DNA from: Trichoplax adhaerens
Lineage: Eukaryota > Placozoa > Uniplacotomia > Trichoplacea > Trichoplacidae
Length of the DNA stretch: 64,000 nt
Direction: 5' to 3'
Assembly (NCBI RefSeq): GCF_000150275.1
Contig: NW_002060956.1
Location: 1,263,207-1,327,206, forward strand
The position numbers were made by a program, and so were the translations under genes. Below, in pieces: positions 36,628 to 59,458 of this stretch (within the stretch, counting starts at the first letter, position 1; each line of letters opens with the position of its first letter). The notes under the pieces were generated by a model. That model worked only from the letters and a program-made list of their open reading frames with translations. It made no database searches and was not told the DNA's origin.

Positions 36628-39600
36628 ATGTTGGGCCAGTTTTCAATCAGACATAGTAAATTTCGCCACGTCTATGGCCAACCTTATAGAAGAGACTTGT
36701 GCTATGATAGTATCCATGTCGCTAAGAATGCCTTCGACTCCTCATATTGTGCGGTAAACGGTAAATTTATTGCTGTAATATTAAGTAGTGGTGGAGGAGG
36801 CTCTTTTCTCGTCCTACAAAAGGAGAAGGTATGTTTACGAAGCATGATTTACCATTTCAGAATAGGCAATAATCAACTAATTTCTCTTGACTAAAGTAGC
36901 TCATACTTAAATCCTGTACATTAGAGATTTTCACTAGCACAGAATACAGTGCACTGAAATGCAATATTAAACTAAACGCATAATGTATAGGGTGAAAATA
37001 AAACAGTATCAAAATTTCCTCAGCGTGTATACGTCCATCAATCTATTATTGATGGATTGAATTATTGTAATATATGAAATCAAAAATCCCATTGCATTAG
37101 TGCGATATACATATATAGATCCACTAAAGAATAAAACGTATGATAACAACATACTCTATCTCACCATGATTCCAAAATAAGTTATTTCTCCAAGGTATAG
37201 GTCACGTTATAACAGCTACTCAAGAAATGTCCATTCTAACGTACAAATACGTTCAACACTAATTTCTATTTGCACTGTTTCGATTTTTAAATGACTTAAT
37301 TGATTAACTCATTACAAAGTCCATCTACTGTACTTATCTATCATCAATCTTTTTACTTTACTGACCCTGTAAACTAAATAACTTTCCTTAATCTACCGTA
37401 TTCTAATCACACCCTTATTTTAATCTTTCATATCGAAAATTTATTTATAACACAGACAGGTCGGGTGGGTATTAAATGCCCTCGAGTTGTTGGCCACAGA
37501 GGACCTGTTTTAGATATTGCATGGAATCCATTCAACGAAAACATTATAGCATCATGTAGCGAAGATCATAGCATCAGAATATGGTTTATACCGGACGATG
37601 GCATACCATTAAAGATTAAAAAGCAGGATGATGAAGAAGAAAGAGTAGAGGAATTAGACGAGTCAGTCATAATACTAAATGGTCATTCACGCCGTGTCAA
37701 CATGGTAGTCTGGCATCCAACCGCTAATAATGTACTTGCAAGTAGTAGCTATGATTTAAGCGTAGTAATTTGGAATGTTGCCCAAGGTTCTATCTTAAAT
37801 CGAATCGACTGCCATAAACTACCTATTTTTTGTATTGCATTCAACAACGATGGCAGCTTGCTAGCATCCACAAGTAAGGATAAAAAACTAAGAGTGATTG
37901 ATCCAAAGACATCGGAAGTTAAAAACGTGAGTTTACTGTTTATTTTAGTGTCTTATCCAAATTTTCATTATAATTATGGAATAAGTTGTGTAGCTTGTTC
38001 AAAGCCAATTCACTGCTTATCAGAAAGTATAAAAAATTAAATAAAACTAATGAAAAGTACCCTTACTTTCTATTTCGACAATCTTTTTTATTTCCGCTAA
38101 CATTTTAAATAACTGTTATTACTTTAACCCATATTTAATCGAAAGTTGCTTGAATTCACTCTACTCTATCATTTAGATCAGATATTGACTATTTTACCTT
38201 TCTTCCTAATAAATATCTTGGCCCATCAAATAAATAGTTACAACTGCTGTTTGATCTAATAATTCTATAGTGTTCAAAATTGTATTACTATTGATATAAA
38301 TAATGCCATTATTCTGAGGATTAGCTAACTTAATTAACATCATATTACGTTTTTACTTGTTGGTATTATATTGCTAGGAAGGCATATGTCACTTCGGTTT
38401 AAAAGGTGCTCGCGTCATCTTTGCTGGAAAATTTAATAAAATCATAACTACTGGCTTTTCTAAACACAGTGAACGTCAATTTGCTGTCTGGGATCCGGTA
38501 ATCATTAAACTTTTTTTACTTTATTTATGATAAACAAAATCGAATGCTGACCGTTTGCTCAAGGGTTGTAGCTGATCATCTTGATTTAGCTGTTTTTTCA
38601 CTATGGTCTTGCATATTACTTACATGTATACGGTGCCACATCTAATTGCATATATATATATATATTTAGTAGAAGTTTCTCGTAAATGGAATTTAGCTCC
38701 ATCTGTGACGTCAAGCTGTTACATGTATTGATGTTGATTATAATCCTAAATCATAGCACCGTTATTGAAGTAGAGAAATTTTAAAATTAATATGCACATG
38801 TACCAGTAATTACATCGCAAACAATATTTAACATAGTAATGACAGACTCACTAATTACATTTTTCTTGAAAAATTTGATTTTTAGCAGTTTCGCATCAAT
38901 GTTGCTACGTAAATTAGTCAATTACTGCTCTATAAAATTCCTATGTGATCACAGTCTAGAATATATTTCTTTTAAGTATTACTCCTAATCTACTCTTTCC
39001 ATACATCGAAATTTTCAATACTTATAAACTTAATTTGAAATAATTGATGTATCATATTTATCAATCTATAAAATTATCTAAATATGCCATAGGACAATCT
39101 GAAAGACCCAATTAAATTAGAAGGCATTGATAGTGGCACCGGAATATTATTTCCATTCTATGATCAGGATAGAAATATTTTATACCTAGCTGGAAAAGTA
39201 AGTGTAATATAACTTTACTATTTCATCGAATAATACATAATTAAATAAATATATAAGTAAAACTATTCAACTCAACATTAACAAGCAAATAGTGAAATAA
39301 TTACTGTATGTGGCATCGGTATATTCTGCCTATAAAGGTTGTACTAATTAATAAAGCTAGGCTTATTATTCGTTTAGACCAACCTAAATCGTATCTAAAT
39401 GTAATAGAAATCATTCCAAAATATAACAGTTATTTATCACTATTAAGTCATAACCAAATTTTCACCAATGATTTACGTTCGGTTTAGGGTGATGGAAATA
39501 TCCGCTTTTATGAACTGTTTGATCAAAAGCCATACTGCTATTTCTTAAACCAATTTAAATCGCCATCGCCTCACCAGGGCTTAACTTGCTTACCAAATCG

Positions 39601-40277
39601 ATACCTTGATGTACCCAAATGTGAAATTTTTCGATTTTATAAATTACATTCCCAAGGTTATCTCGAACCAGTGAGCATGATTGCTCCAAGAAAGGTAGCG
39701 CTTTAATATGCACTTTATCAAATCATAATATTTTAGCGTCTAAAGTATCTAAATTTAAGTTAACTTTATTTCTCCTCGGTAATATTATACTTTTCGACTC
39801 TAGTATGATAGCATCCAAACTGATCTCTATCCATTGACTAATGCTGGTATACCATCAATGGAAGCTATGGAATGGTTCGAAGGCGCTAGTAAGCCTCCAG
39901 TGTTGAAGTCAATAACCGAAGACGCTATAGCCGAGTACCGTAGTAGAGCAAAATCAATAACTAAAATGGCGTCGGCAGTAAATAAAAATAATGCCTTACT
40001 GGAAGAAGAAGCCAAAAAACGTGGCCTTGAAAATATGACAAAAGAACAAGTTGGTTTTATATCAAATACGGCAACATTCTGTTTAAATCTGCTATATGTA
40101 ATGTATGATCGTTACTAACGTAACAGTATACCCGTGTGCACTAAAATTTTCTATATTTTATAACTTCACTTATAGCTAATCATAGCCTATAAGCTGCTGC
40201 AGCAAGAACTTGAAAATGTTAAGAAAGAATTAGCACTCAAAAATCAAGAAATTAAAAAACTAAAAGAGAAATCTTAG
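36628..40277 (+). CDS. Coronin, WD40 actin regulator (short, CORO1/2-type)
   Basis: Exons 36628-36828, 37456-37926, 38378-38497, 39093-39197, 39488-39694, 39804-40049 (or 40097) and 40176-40277, all phase 0, give about 483 (or 499) residues. The N-terminus has the coronin signature (RHSKFRHVYGQ) before the propeller. WD blades read VLDIAWNPF...IRIW, MVVWHP...VVIWN, FCIAFN...RVIDP, FAVWDP and GDGNIRFYEL. LDVPKCEIFRFYKL and EWFEG are conserved C-terminal propeller-closing segments. The last exon is a short coiled coil (KLLQQELENVKKELALKN) for oligomerisation. Coronins bind F-actin and Arp2/3 and control actin turnover at the cortex. An acidic insert (KKQDDEEERVEE) sits between the first blades. 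ASCSED resembles CORO2 more than CORO1. Two donors at the end of exon 6 are both in phase; the longer one would add 16 hydrophobic residues. Confidence 0.93.
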
Positions 40278-41611
40278 CGTCATCAAATTCAGGACACCTT
40301 CGATATCATATACCATCTATTAGCTACTACTGATAAGCCTAAGCTAGTTTTAACTTGTACTAGGAATATAAAGAAACATTATACGTAATTATAGAGCCAA
40401 TGTAATAATCGCATTGTTACATAAAATTTAATTGCTCCATTTATTAGCTAGATTATTGGCTATGCAAATTGAAAGCTTATGTACATATGATCATGTACCT
40501 TTTATCGCATCAACAGTGTTTATCATCACAATAGCTTATCATACTCTATTGAATTAAGCCCAATTCGACAAAGTATACAACCACAATGAACCGCTTTTAT
40601 TATAGCAATTTTGCTTTACGTATTTATCGATTACATAGATAGTAATGTGTTATTCTGGCATAACTATGCTAATAAAATTCTTTTTATATCTATCAAAACT
40701 GGGATATAAATCTACAATTATCAATAAAGTAACCATACCAGTAAGAAGTATATGATAAGTGCAATTTAGCTTCATTCTGATTTTGCAACTAAACCAGGAA
40801 GGATTCAATACCCTACCGTATATGCATATAATCTCATATGCAGTTCGGCACTAAAAATGTACTACATGCAATTTTAATCAACTCATATAGCCATCAGAAC
40901 ATTTATTGTTACATAATGCACCATTCACAAGTGCAACAAAAATACCAATAACGATGTCACCTTTATAAAGTAAAACTATCATAAGTTTTTTAAAAGCAAC
41001 TAAAAATTCATGTATATATATAACACTAAATTAAAACCGTATCAAGCTACAGTATTTTACTTAATAATTTTCATTTAACGAATCATTAACTAATCACCTT
41101 TTAGAATCCGAATAATTCTAAGTCAATCACTTGACTGTCGTCCTATAAATAACTCAGTTACCAAGATATTCTGTATGGTTCGTGCAGAATTTGGCAAGAA
41201 CATGAGTCTTCAAGTTATAGTAAACTACACATTTAACAGTACAGTTTCATACCTTAGTATCAGATACTACAATGATTTAATTAGATCTAAATCAGCATTA
41301 GACTAAATTGCTCTTGTATACTGTATATAAAAATGTGTACAGTACGAAATTAATTCATTAAAAATTAAGACAAAAATAGTAGAGCAACATCTGCATATAT
41401 GAAGCTAAAATACTTCAATATAAGAAATGACCTCAATAATATATATAATTAAAGGTTGATGTAGCTACTCTAAGCTATATAATACAATGTATCCTATTTA
41501 GAAAGACATCATCAATTATCGCAGAACAAGCGCGACAAAATAGATTCTAAAGAAACGAACTCGTACAATATTTTAATACATACAGTTGTTATTTATGACA
41601 ACAATAAGAAA
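40278..41611. other. Tail-to-tail intergenic region between coronin and KIFBP
   Basis: 1.3 kb between convergent stop codons. AATAAA at 40671-40676 is a candidate coronin polyadenylation signal, with another near 40720. No gene is recognised. Confidence 0.45.
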
Positions 41612-44600
41612 CTAATGCAGTTGCTCCGCAAGTTTAGATATTTCATAAGGTAGAAAATGTGCCATTTCACGTGATACAACCAATTCGTCCTTTCCATTGA
41701 TGAAAGATAAAATAAAATGCTTAGTTTTCTATATACACTTAGACGCTCATCTAGATTCTAGTTTTAGTATTGTACCTCGAATACTTTTGGCATATCGGAA
41801 TGTGCATCAGCGTACTGAACTATATACTCCAAACACTGCAAACTTTTTGATAAGAATTCCATCTGTGATTTTGTATCTTTAGCGATATATTTCTTCCACA
41901 GGCGAGCTAAATAGAATTTTGCTAATAAAATAGGTCTTAAATAATCATCATGAATAGTTTCTGGTAATTTTCCTGTCCGACGATCAACGAATGAACCTTA
42001 TTTTTAAATAATAGATATTAACATTTACAAATATATTTTAGGAAATTTACATTTTAATAATATATATATACATAAATATAGGAAATTATATTAGCATGGC
42101 AACTTATATCCTCACCGATAAACTTATTAAAATGTTCGACGCTATTTTGAATCCTACACGTGTGACAACATTAGTAAAATCACGAAACCAAAAATTCAAA
42201 GTATTAGAATAAGAATATTCACAAACCAATTATTATAAATATATATGTCTTTGAAAATGAACTTACAAGCTATTAATTTTTTTAACAGTATGAACAGATG
42301 GAACATCCTCTCTATTTCCTATAGCAATTTTTAATGTTACCATTTCGCTAAAATATAATTTCGAAACATCAGTTAAACATAGTATTCAATAACATACATT
42401 CTGACGGAGTAGCATACCCTGATCGTAAGTAAAGCATTACAAAAATTAAAGCATTTGAGTAGACAACGAGAAATTCGTCATTAACTGCGATAACAACACT
42501 ATTTTATTTTTCCAACATACTTAGTTGTTTCGCCAATTTCGAAGCATAACTGCTGGCAAACCGTTAAAAAGAACTAAACAACGAAATGTTCAAGATTAGT
42601 ATACTGAACTAAATTTAAAATAAGTATGATATATCTAGCAATCATAGTTCGATAACCTGTGGATTTAACTCTTTTTCGATTGAGGTCAGGAGGTCTACAC
42701 GGCGTTTATGCATTTTACTAAAATTCAATGCAAATGTTAAATAGATTCTAAATGTTCTGTGCGTGATGGTATTTTAACACAATATCTCTAGAACAGAAGT
42801 AGGTAGACTAGCTTTGATTGTAGATTAATTTATATACCATTGTCTTTCTAAGTCTTTTTCAAAGAAAGCCAAAATAAAGTAAAGTCTACTCTGTAGTTGT
42901 ACAAGTTCAACATGATCGCTTGTATGTCCATCCAAAATAAAAAAGTCCTTAGCCTTTTCTGACCACCTTAATCCAGTCAAAAAAACCTTTCGAGCCTATT
43001 AGAAATATTATATACATTATTACCTAAAAAATTTTTTATTTATGTAATCTTCGTATCAAATCAAGTTCAGCATGCTACAAATATAATTGCTGATTATGAT
43101 TATTTATCCATTTTTGTTAGTATGGAAGTATAAAATTTACTTCATCAAAGTCAGCAATTAAATGATCAGGAATGGATTCGTCATACGATGTTGTTTCCAA
43201 ACCATCAAAATAAAGAATATTCTTTCGGTCACTGTAAATAATCCGAATATTTCATTACATTAAGATCGAAATTAAGAAATATACTAAATTTGATTACCGC
43301 GATGCTTCAGGATTGTCCGAGATATGTAATTCACGGACACTCTCAGCACCATGATTTTCCACTGCATTTCTGGTGACGATAAAGCCGGTTATAATATTAT
43401 CAAGAAAGTAACGAATTTTTAATGCAGCTATTTAGCGGTAATTTATAACTTCTTATTGGCCATGGCTATGACTCATACTTACCGTGATTCCGTAAATAAT
43501 TCTAAGGCATATTTAGCCCAAAGTCTTGCTACTTCAGCACGTTTTTTATAAACTTTTTCTCTTTCATCCAGTTCCGCTTGACTTTCCTCTCTGAGTTCCT
43601 CTTCAGTCATCCCTGAGTCAGGGACTCTACAGTCTTCACCGATTACCGCTGAAGCACATGCTACGATACAAGAATTGTGTATCGGTGTCTTAATGAAATA
43701 TTTTGCTATATCACTGACTAAAATTTCGTAATACGTGTTTACTACACATTAGCAATGTTAGTTTTTATGCGTTTACCTAGGCAATGTCTAGCCAAATTCC
43801 AGTTACGCTTAGAGGTATAATAGTCAGATAACGTGGCGCAATTAATGGCCCAATCCAGAGAGTCAAAATCTTTGCTTTCGAGTTGGCGGCTCAGCGTTTT
43901 ATGACAATATTCAGCTGCAAGGTTATCATTCTCTTGTTTAGTGTAAACTTGAGCCAAATAATAAAGTGCATGAGTATAACTGCTTTCAAATTTTTTGTGT
44001 CTGCTGACGTCATCAGCCCTTAATTCTGGCGGTAACAATAAACTATAAAATACCAACGCAGAAGATTGATTGAGTAATAGTTACACTGCATTGTTATTAC
44101 TTGTAGGACAAAATTTTAAGCCACTGCATGGGCAATAGAATAGAATTATATTATTTCATACTGCACATAACATATTAAGATAAAGCTCTCTTACTCTTTC
44201 TCGTCGTAGGGACTATTACCGACGTCAGCAGTATAGTCTGAGTATAATTTATCGCATTCCTAGAATTAACAACAGCAGAGATAACCTTTGTAATGTTGCT
44301 GACAAAGTAAGTATAGAAACTTTATTATAAATAACCACATTCATCGACATAACCTTTTCTACTAGAAGCTACTTTAATTGCATTACTAATTTTTATCTTT
44401 ATTACTATTGCACCAGATGTACCATAAGGATCCAAATATTGTCATAATAAAGAAATTCATGAAAATTCTTTCAATATCTTACCTCTAAGTACTGCTGAGA
44501 TTTAGCAAAATCTGACCGACCACACCATAAAATACCCATCTGTAAGATTACAATTATAAATCTTTTGGCTAAGTACTTGCTTTATCGATTTTAAAACTTG

Positions 44601-46509
44601 ATTGAATTGTAAACTATTACCTCAGAATTGGCTTTCATTACAACGAGACAAAAATCTGGTTCTAATCGATATGGTCGCAATGCTTCTAAACAAGCTTTAA
44701 TATGCCTCTGTCCTGTGCTTCTATCTTCAGTAATCAAGTGAATAACTCCTATATGATAATCCAACACAGCAGCAATTTGCTTTGCATCTGTTATATCCAA
44801 AAAAATTAATTGCAAATCACTGTTAGACACTGCTATAACACTTTTAACGATAAGTCAGTCTTAGAAGTGATCATAAATTTAGATATTGGAAAATTTGCAC
44901 AAAAGTTAAATTGGGTAAATAACAGTTCATCTACTGATTAAATACCAGGATAAGCTTCTTGATTGTCATCATAAAAGTCCTCGACTTCTTTACGTAATCG
45001 ATACAATAACTCTAGAGCTTCGTACTTTGATTTAAATGGCTCTTCGGGAGCATCTACCTATAAAATGCAATGGTAAATTACGCTATTAATTTAGAAATAG
45101 TGATGAAATCCATTGTGAGAGCTGAGAATGATCAATGTATCTACTCTGAAGGTATCGTAAGATATACAGGTATAAGCGTAGCTAGTAAATTACGATTTAT
45201 AGCAATTGATGTTTAGTCATTGATTGAATTTCACTATTTGTTATCAGTCACGCAGTAAGTGCTGTACTTCATCATAATTAACGGGAACTTTTCTCGTACA
45301 AAATAATTCGACGTTATGATTGCAAATGTATTGAGTAATATAGGATTAAATCAATCCATTCAATCAATGGATTCAGTAATATAGGAAAGCATTATAAACA
45401 TATTTAGAATATCTGTAATTCAGAATCAATCCTGTAATATTCAGTGGTTATGTTGCTTACATACCTACTGCTACAGTAGCATCCTGCAAATATGCAGGAG
45501 ATCATACTCCGGGGTTGCACGTAAGTTTTACGTGAAGTTTATAAATGCAGAATTCGAACTTGTCATGATGACACGTTTCATTGGAGTATTGATTGATTTT
45601 ATGTACTACCATGTTTGATTTTTCACTTTTAAGTAGCTGGACGACACACTAATGCTATATGTTTTACAACAGCAGAATTTAGAAGTTTAAATTATAGAAG
45701 AATTTCAGAGTTGTCAGTTGTCAGCACCGGTTCCATGATAATCTAGTAATTTTGTATCTATTCTATCATGACAAATACCCAACACTCTGTTTAGGCCTTG
45801 GAGCATGCGAAACATAATTATACGTGTAGGTTTAACTTGTACGACTTGACTACTACTAATAAGTCCAGTCAATAACTAATTTCGAAGTACCTCATAAGTA
45901 ATACTGTCTACTTGACGTATAATACTTACAATATATACTGCATTACGGCAAATGTGCGAAATAACATCAACCTTCAGAATATGTGGCGGCATGGTATATA
46001 TATATATATACATACATATATATATACATGTACATACTGCAGTTATCAATGTATAGACTTGCAACATCCTTTGCAACTTGTAACTGATCCAATATACAAA
46101 TCCAAAGCTAACCTATGTTGCCATACTGCATTGCCTTTGCTGATATATCAGGCTATACGAAGTATTGCCATACTGTGAAAAAACTGTATTAAATAGACAT
46201 TGCATGATTGTGCAAGTGCAGCACCGCAACGCCTACTGAACTCTTGTTCTTAGTTATACTTTTCAAGCTTTCAACCATTGATTCGAATTAATGATATCAT
46301 GGAAGCTTTGCTACAAAATTATTTATTACAGTATTACTCTTACAAACCAACAACAACGAGCATGTATACTGTACACATAGTACAGTAGGCCTAGTACATG
46401 AGCTTATTACCTTTTCATTTAGGTCTAAAATTTCTTTAAATGTTTCAAAACATGCAAACTGCCTCCAAGACTGCAAGCTATGGTACCTACTTTCGGCCAT
46501 ATCCGACAT
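41612..46509 (-). CDS. KIFBP: KIF-binding protein (KIF1-binding protein), TPR-like
   Basis: Sixteen minus-strand exons: 46509-46411, 45057-44946, 44832-44621, 44539-44483, 44259-44195, 44042-43777, 43660-43483, 43369-43298, 43231-43141, 42995-42838, 42717-42657, 42573-42521, 42347-42267, 42153-42116, 41996-41776, 41689-41612. Every junction is in phase; the total is 613 residues (human KIFBP is about 620). Diagnostic segments along the length: EEPFKSKY, MGILWCGRSDFAKSQQYLE, YTHALYYLAQVY, AAEYCHKTL-RQLE, ARHC, KDFFILDGHTSDHVE, KMHKRRV, VKKIN, and YLRPILLAKFYLARL near the end. KIFBP is a helical repeat protein that binds kinesin motor domains and blocks microtubule binding. The start Met is inferred from the first ATG before the conserved first helix; a second ATG three codons on is equally possible. 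Exon 43369-43298 is the least conserved. Confidence 0.93.
45995..46034. repeat. TA/CATA microsatellite in KIFBP intron 1
   Basis: An uninterrupted TA run followed by CATACATATATATATACATG. Simple-sequence DNA with no coding content. Confidence 0.85.
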
Positions 46510-48333
46510 CGCTGGTGTTTTCCGGGTCCTTAAGTAATAATTGAATATATTACGTACGAGCATTACAGTATTTGTATCGAATTTATCAGGCTCATCGTCA
46601 GGCTTTATTACGGGTACCGTACCAAATCGTGTACTGCACGCATGATGTAGATGGACCGTACCGTACAGTACTGTACCTAAAATGACGGCAGTTGCGTAGA
46701 ATACAGTACTGTACCGTAACGGCATCTGTATTCAGCTTTAGTCGAGTAACTTTAATCACTGTCATCCAGTGGTTAGCTAGGCTAGCTGGCTCGAACTAAT
46801 TCAAATTGATCTTACTATCAAGTATTCAGATCGAATTGGACTTGGATTCCACTGTAGTAAGTAGAAGGAGTTGTCCAATCAACAGTAAACTAAACTACAA
46901 TCGTCTTACAGGATGTACAGTATGAGAGTTTTATGAAGCATTTATCAACGTTTTTGCAGGTTCGAAATTGGACTGTATTCCGTTAGCGTGATACCACCCG
47001 TCTGTCCGTCACCAACTAAAGTACAGTACAATAGCACAGTATGTAGTACTGTACTTTAGTGTACTTTACACTGTAAGTACACTACAGTGTACAGTACTGT
47101 ACACTATAACGTACAGTAGTAGGTACGGTAAAATAATGTACTGTACTGTAACGCAGTACCAGTATGGTACCAGTACTGCACTGTACTCTCCATTTGAAAT
47201 TTGATGTTTTCTCCATGGGTATCGTAATGAACAGAGAACATGCGTACCAGTAACTAAGGGTTAAGGCGTCTACGGCTTCTGAAACTGTACAGTACTGTAC
47301 CATACTGTACTATAAGTAATGTACCGTGAACAGGACATTTCACGTTACTCTATGATGCGTACAGTATTGTACGGCCATGATATGAAAATTGTTATTATTT
47401 GGCCAAGCAACCCAGCCTACTGTAAATTCTATGAGGTACTGGTTACTGCGCATATTTTGACTTTGATAAATGTGTGCGCTAAAAAACTGACTACGCCCTT
47501 CATTTGTTAGTAGGACAGACAACGAACAAGTTCTTTATTCTCAGAACTGACCCGTACCGAAGCTGAAGCAAGTTAGTACGATCGGATTGGGAGCTTTTTT
47601 TACGGCGTCGATAACTCTAAAACCGATCGTTCCTGTAGCGCTAAAGCAAACTGTTACATGTGGCAATCACAAAATCGATTGTTGATTCCTTTCCAACGAT
47701 CTTGCCATAAGGAAAAGATTTAGTCCATCTTGTATTTTCGCCGTAATTTTGTTGGTTGTTCCACTTGACTGTACGCCCGCTTGACCAACATCGCTTGTTA
47801 CCGTGCGCCTTTGTGACTCTATCGTACTGTACTGGTGAACTGGTTGTCGTCATTCACTAATCGCATAAACTGATACAAGATTTGTTGCCAGGCTATCCTG
47901 ATTCGGCAAATAGTGGACTGGTGCGTTACAATTCATTTACGGTTTGTAAGAAGGCAATTAAGTAGTCTCGATCATACCTTCGTCTATCATCCGACTAATT
48001 TGTGGGAACGTTATTAATTGGATATAGATCTGAAACTATCTTCACAAAAATAAAGGGAAGAGAGTACGTAATCGTGAAAAAACTAACTTGGCTTATTCAC
48101 GGTATTGTACGGTTGTTTCTGTTGGACAGCTTTCAGCGCGTCAATCGAATTTTTTCTACATTTCAACTTCATTTCCTTCTTACTGGCGAAAACCGTGGCT
48201 GATTCTTTTTACTCTAGCCACTTGAACGAATCGTAGAGTGACATAGTAGTTTTCTTTGAATCTTTAATCCGTTAGTACTTTTCCTTTCGTTGACGATTCT
48301 ATAGTACAGTACATTATCTGCTAAAATTTAATA
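46510..48333. promoter_or_regulatory. Divergent KIFBP / Gq-alpha upstream region rich in GTAC palindromes
   Basis: 1.8 kb between the start codons of two divergent conserved genes, so it must contain both promoters. From about 46.6 to 47.35 kb it is packed with TACTGTAC/GTACAGTA motifs, including perfect TACAGTACTGTA palindromes near 46672, 47093 and 47287. It lacks a believable coding frame; the minus frame upstream of 46509 is open but low in conserved content. No TATA box stands out. Confidence 0.5.
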
Positions 48334-56631
<8,298 letters not shown>

Positions 56632-59458
56632 TTTCTACTTCCATTAGTCCACCCGCTTGCACCCGGCATATAACACTTGTATCGTGATAGTACTATTTGA
56701 TACGAAAAACGACGCTTTAAGGCTAAATCAATCCTTTCTATAACTACTCGGATGGATTTCCCTGCTGTACAGTGTCCAAAATGTTGCTACTCAAAGTCTG
56801 TTTATACATACAGTAGAACCTTTTAGAAAAACGAACAAGTCATTATGCTGGCTTGTGCATATGTTGTGAGAAAAGTTTGAACTTCACTTAGTAAACGTTA
56901 TATTAGAAAGCGGACGCTGTTGTTACGTAATGCTTTTAGATAAACTGTTACTGTCAGGTAAAGCTTGCTAGTAATAGCATTACTAATTCAAATTTTTTTC
57001 CATTGATGTAAAACACAATTGCCGGAACTTGCACACGTTTCCACTGTTGACAATTGGGACTTCTTTTTTGCAACCAGAAAATTTTCATTTGTTACTGACT
57101 TACAGATTCGTCTTGGTTGTATAGATTGGCGTTATTAATTGTATACTGTACAGCAGTAGCTGCATTGTACACACTTTTTAAGTATGTTCGTAATCGATAG
57201 AGTTTTTACGAATGCTTTTAATAGTAGTTTAAGTTAAAGGTGTTTGTTTCTGTAATAGATGAAGCGGTTTCGTCTTTTCGCTTTCTTTAATGAGTATATA
57301 TAAGCCGTAAATTTTGTGTGCAATACCGTTAACTGCTTATCTTGATTGTACGCAATCTGCATGCAAGCGAACCTGGAAGGATGTTTGAGTTAGGCCTGTC
57401 ACAATTTGTGTGTTGGCTTATCTTATTAGTCGTGTGTAGTAATACTGAGAGAGTAACACTGTAACCAGATTCAAAAATTTCTAGGTACCGTGTCTGATCA
57501 CAAATAAAAATATTTATTGGGAAGTTTTGACGTTAAATATATAACGATGTATGTTGCTGGTTACGCTTGTAAGATACTGGTGAAATATTCAGTGATTATA
57601 ACGGAATAGGTGCTCAGTATAAAATTATGATGGTATTCCTAATTGCATGAAGCTGTTAAAGTGGACGTTTGTATGACTGAATGCACAAACAATTAGCGGA
57701 TACTAAGATATAGGATACTTCTGGGATGCTATTGTGTATTTTGCTTTGCAGTTATACATATTACTGATTGCCTTTTCAGTCTTTAAACGACACTTAACTC
57801 GTCCACTGCATATGTTATCATAATGGATGAACTCCTATAAACAGCAAAGTAATTGCTTAACTGGATATCAATTATCATAAATAGCTACGCTAAGTAACAA
57901 TATGTGACGAATTTATCTATTCGTCTTATACCATCATAACTAACAGCAATATTTATAGCCAGAGTGCGTCAATATCGCCAGATCATTTGGCGAGCACTTG
58001 TTGAGTGTAGTAAACTGCGATATAAATCCAAAACGGCATACTTTTAGTGTCAAATACAAGATAGTACAGTATGTAATGGATTCGAATAGTACGATACGTC
58101 ATTTTGATTGTTTACAACACGCGCTTGATCTCATAAATATTGGTAGTGTAAAAAGAAATGAATTACTAAAATATGCAATATGCCACGATATACGTAAAAT
58201 ACTAATTAACATGCAGTCAATATTCTGTACCAGATTCGTACATAATATAGGTAATATGCTCATTTAATACGGACAACCGAATAAATCCGGTCAATCAATT
58301 TGGAACTATAGCATAAAAATCTACAGGAAAGACGAATGCAGGCAGTATTCATATACCATAGCTATTACTTTACTCCAACATATCAAATACTTGGTTATAC
58401 AGCATGTAATATGCATGGGATATGGATTGTGGCGATATTTGGGATATTATAGAATGTCATCATAACGAGTATATTTTAAATTTATTTAAAAAATTTGCTA
58501 TTCTTAGCAACAAATATTCAAATATCTCCGAAAAAAGGCTGTAGGATAGTTTCCGGTATGAAATCACTCTATAAAAAAATCTATTTTTTAAATCGTTCGA
58601 ATTTTTGCCATTCTTTTGTTCAAAGATGCGGAAAACGGCTACAAGATATCCTCAGATACATTTTAATTGAACTGTAGTAAAGTATTTACTTAATATGTCA
58701 GAAATGTTTATTCGGATGATAAGGGTTTTCTTACCGTAGCTATTCAAAAATGAATTAACATCGGGCCTGCTACTAATACACCTCCACTGAATATAGCAAT
58801 GCCGTAAAATAAGATGGACAAGGTTAACAGAAATGATCCCTGTCTCTAGTCTTCTGTGTCATACTATACTGAAAGTATAAATTATGCGCCTCTTCTGAGT
58901 CATTGAGTTTACGAAAACTAAAATTTGAATAACTTTAAAATCAAGCAGAGATCTTGCACCTAAACGATTTATAAACCAACAATCTTATAAGCCAAAGAGG
59001 GAATAAAAAATATAATTTTTATCGTCTCTACTAAATTAATTAAATCTTTTTATTCGAATGAAATACCATAATTTATAATCGACAGACCGGTAATGAAGAA
59101 AATTCATAGTTTTGAATTTTAACAAGTAAAGTCTTGTGATAACTTAAATAATATATTAAGTTTTATAACAGGATAATAAATTATTAACCCTAAGCAGCTT
59201 CATATTAATATAACCATTGCTCTTATCTGTTATCTTAGTACGTGGATAGACTGTATTATTCATTTAAAAATCAGCTGTAATCCGAGTAGATAATTCAGAA
59301 TCTTATCGACTAAATGAGATCGCATTTAAATAAATGTATTCAATTATACTGAATAACAGGAAAGTTAAGCGGCTGACCTCTATCGCATAAATGATATTTA
59401 CAAACGTAGTTTGCGAACATTATCCTAATGTACTGTATATATGAAAATCTCTTATCTG
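56632..59458. other. Convergent intergenic region between Gq-alpha and SLR gene D
   Basis: 2.8 kb between convergent stop codons. AATAAA-type sites occur, for example near 57503. Open frames at 57998-58267 and 58495-58677 start at TTG and resemble no family. No RNA gene or mobile element is recognised. Confidence 0.5.

Noticed and set aside
43370-43428. Extension of KIFBP exon 43369-43298 to an upstream acceptor, which would add about 20 plausible-looking residues
   Set aside because: The reading frame is open but the acceptor near 43428 leaves a phase that does not match the preceding exon (43660-43483). The acceptor at 43370 keeps phase.
46510-46725. Longer KIFBP start at the ATG at 46725
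   Set aside because: The added residues are translated from GTAC palindromes and have no counterpart in the family. The ATG at 46509 gives near-human length.
57998-58267. 90-codon open frame downstream of Gq-alpha
   Set aside because: Starts at TTG, no motif, no splice partner; length is not unusual for AT-rich DNA.
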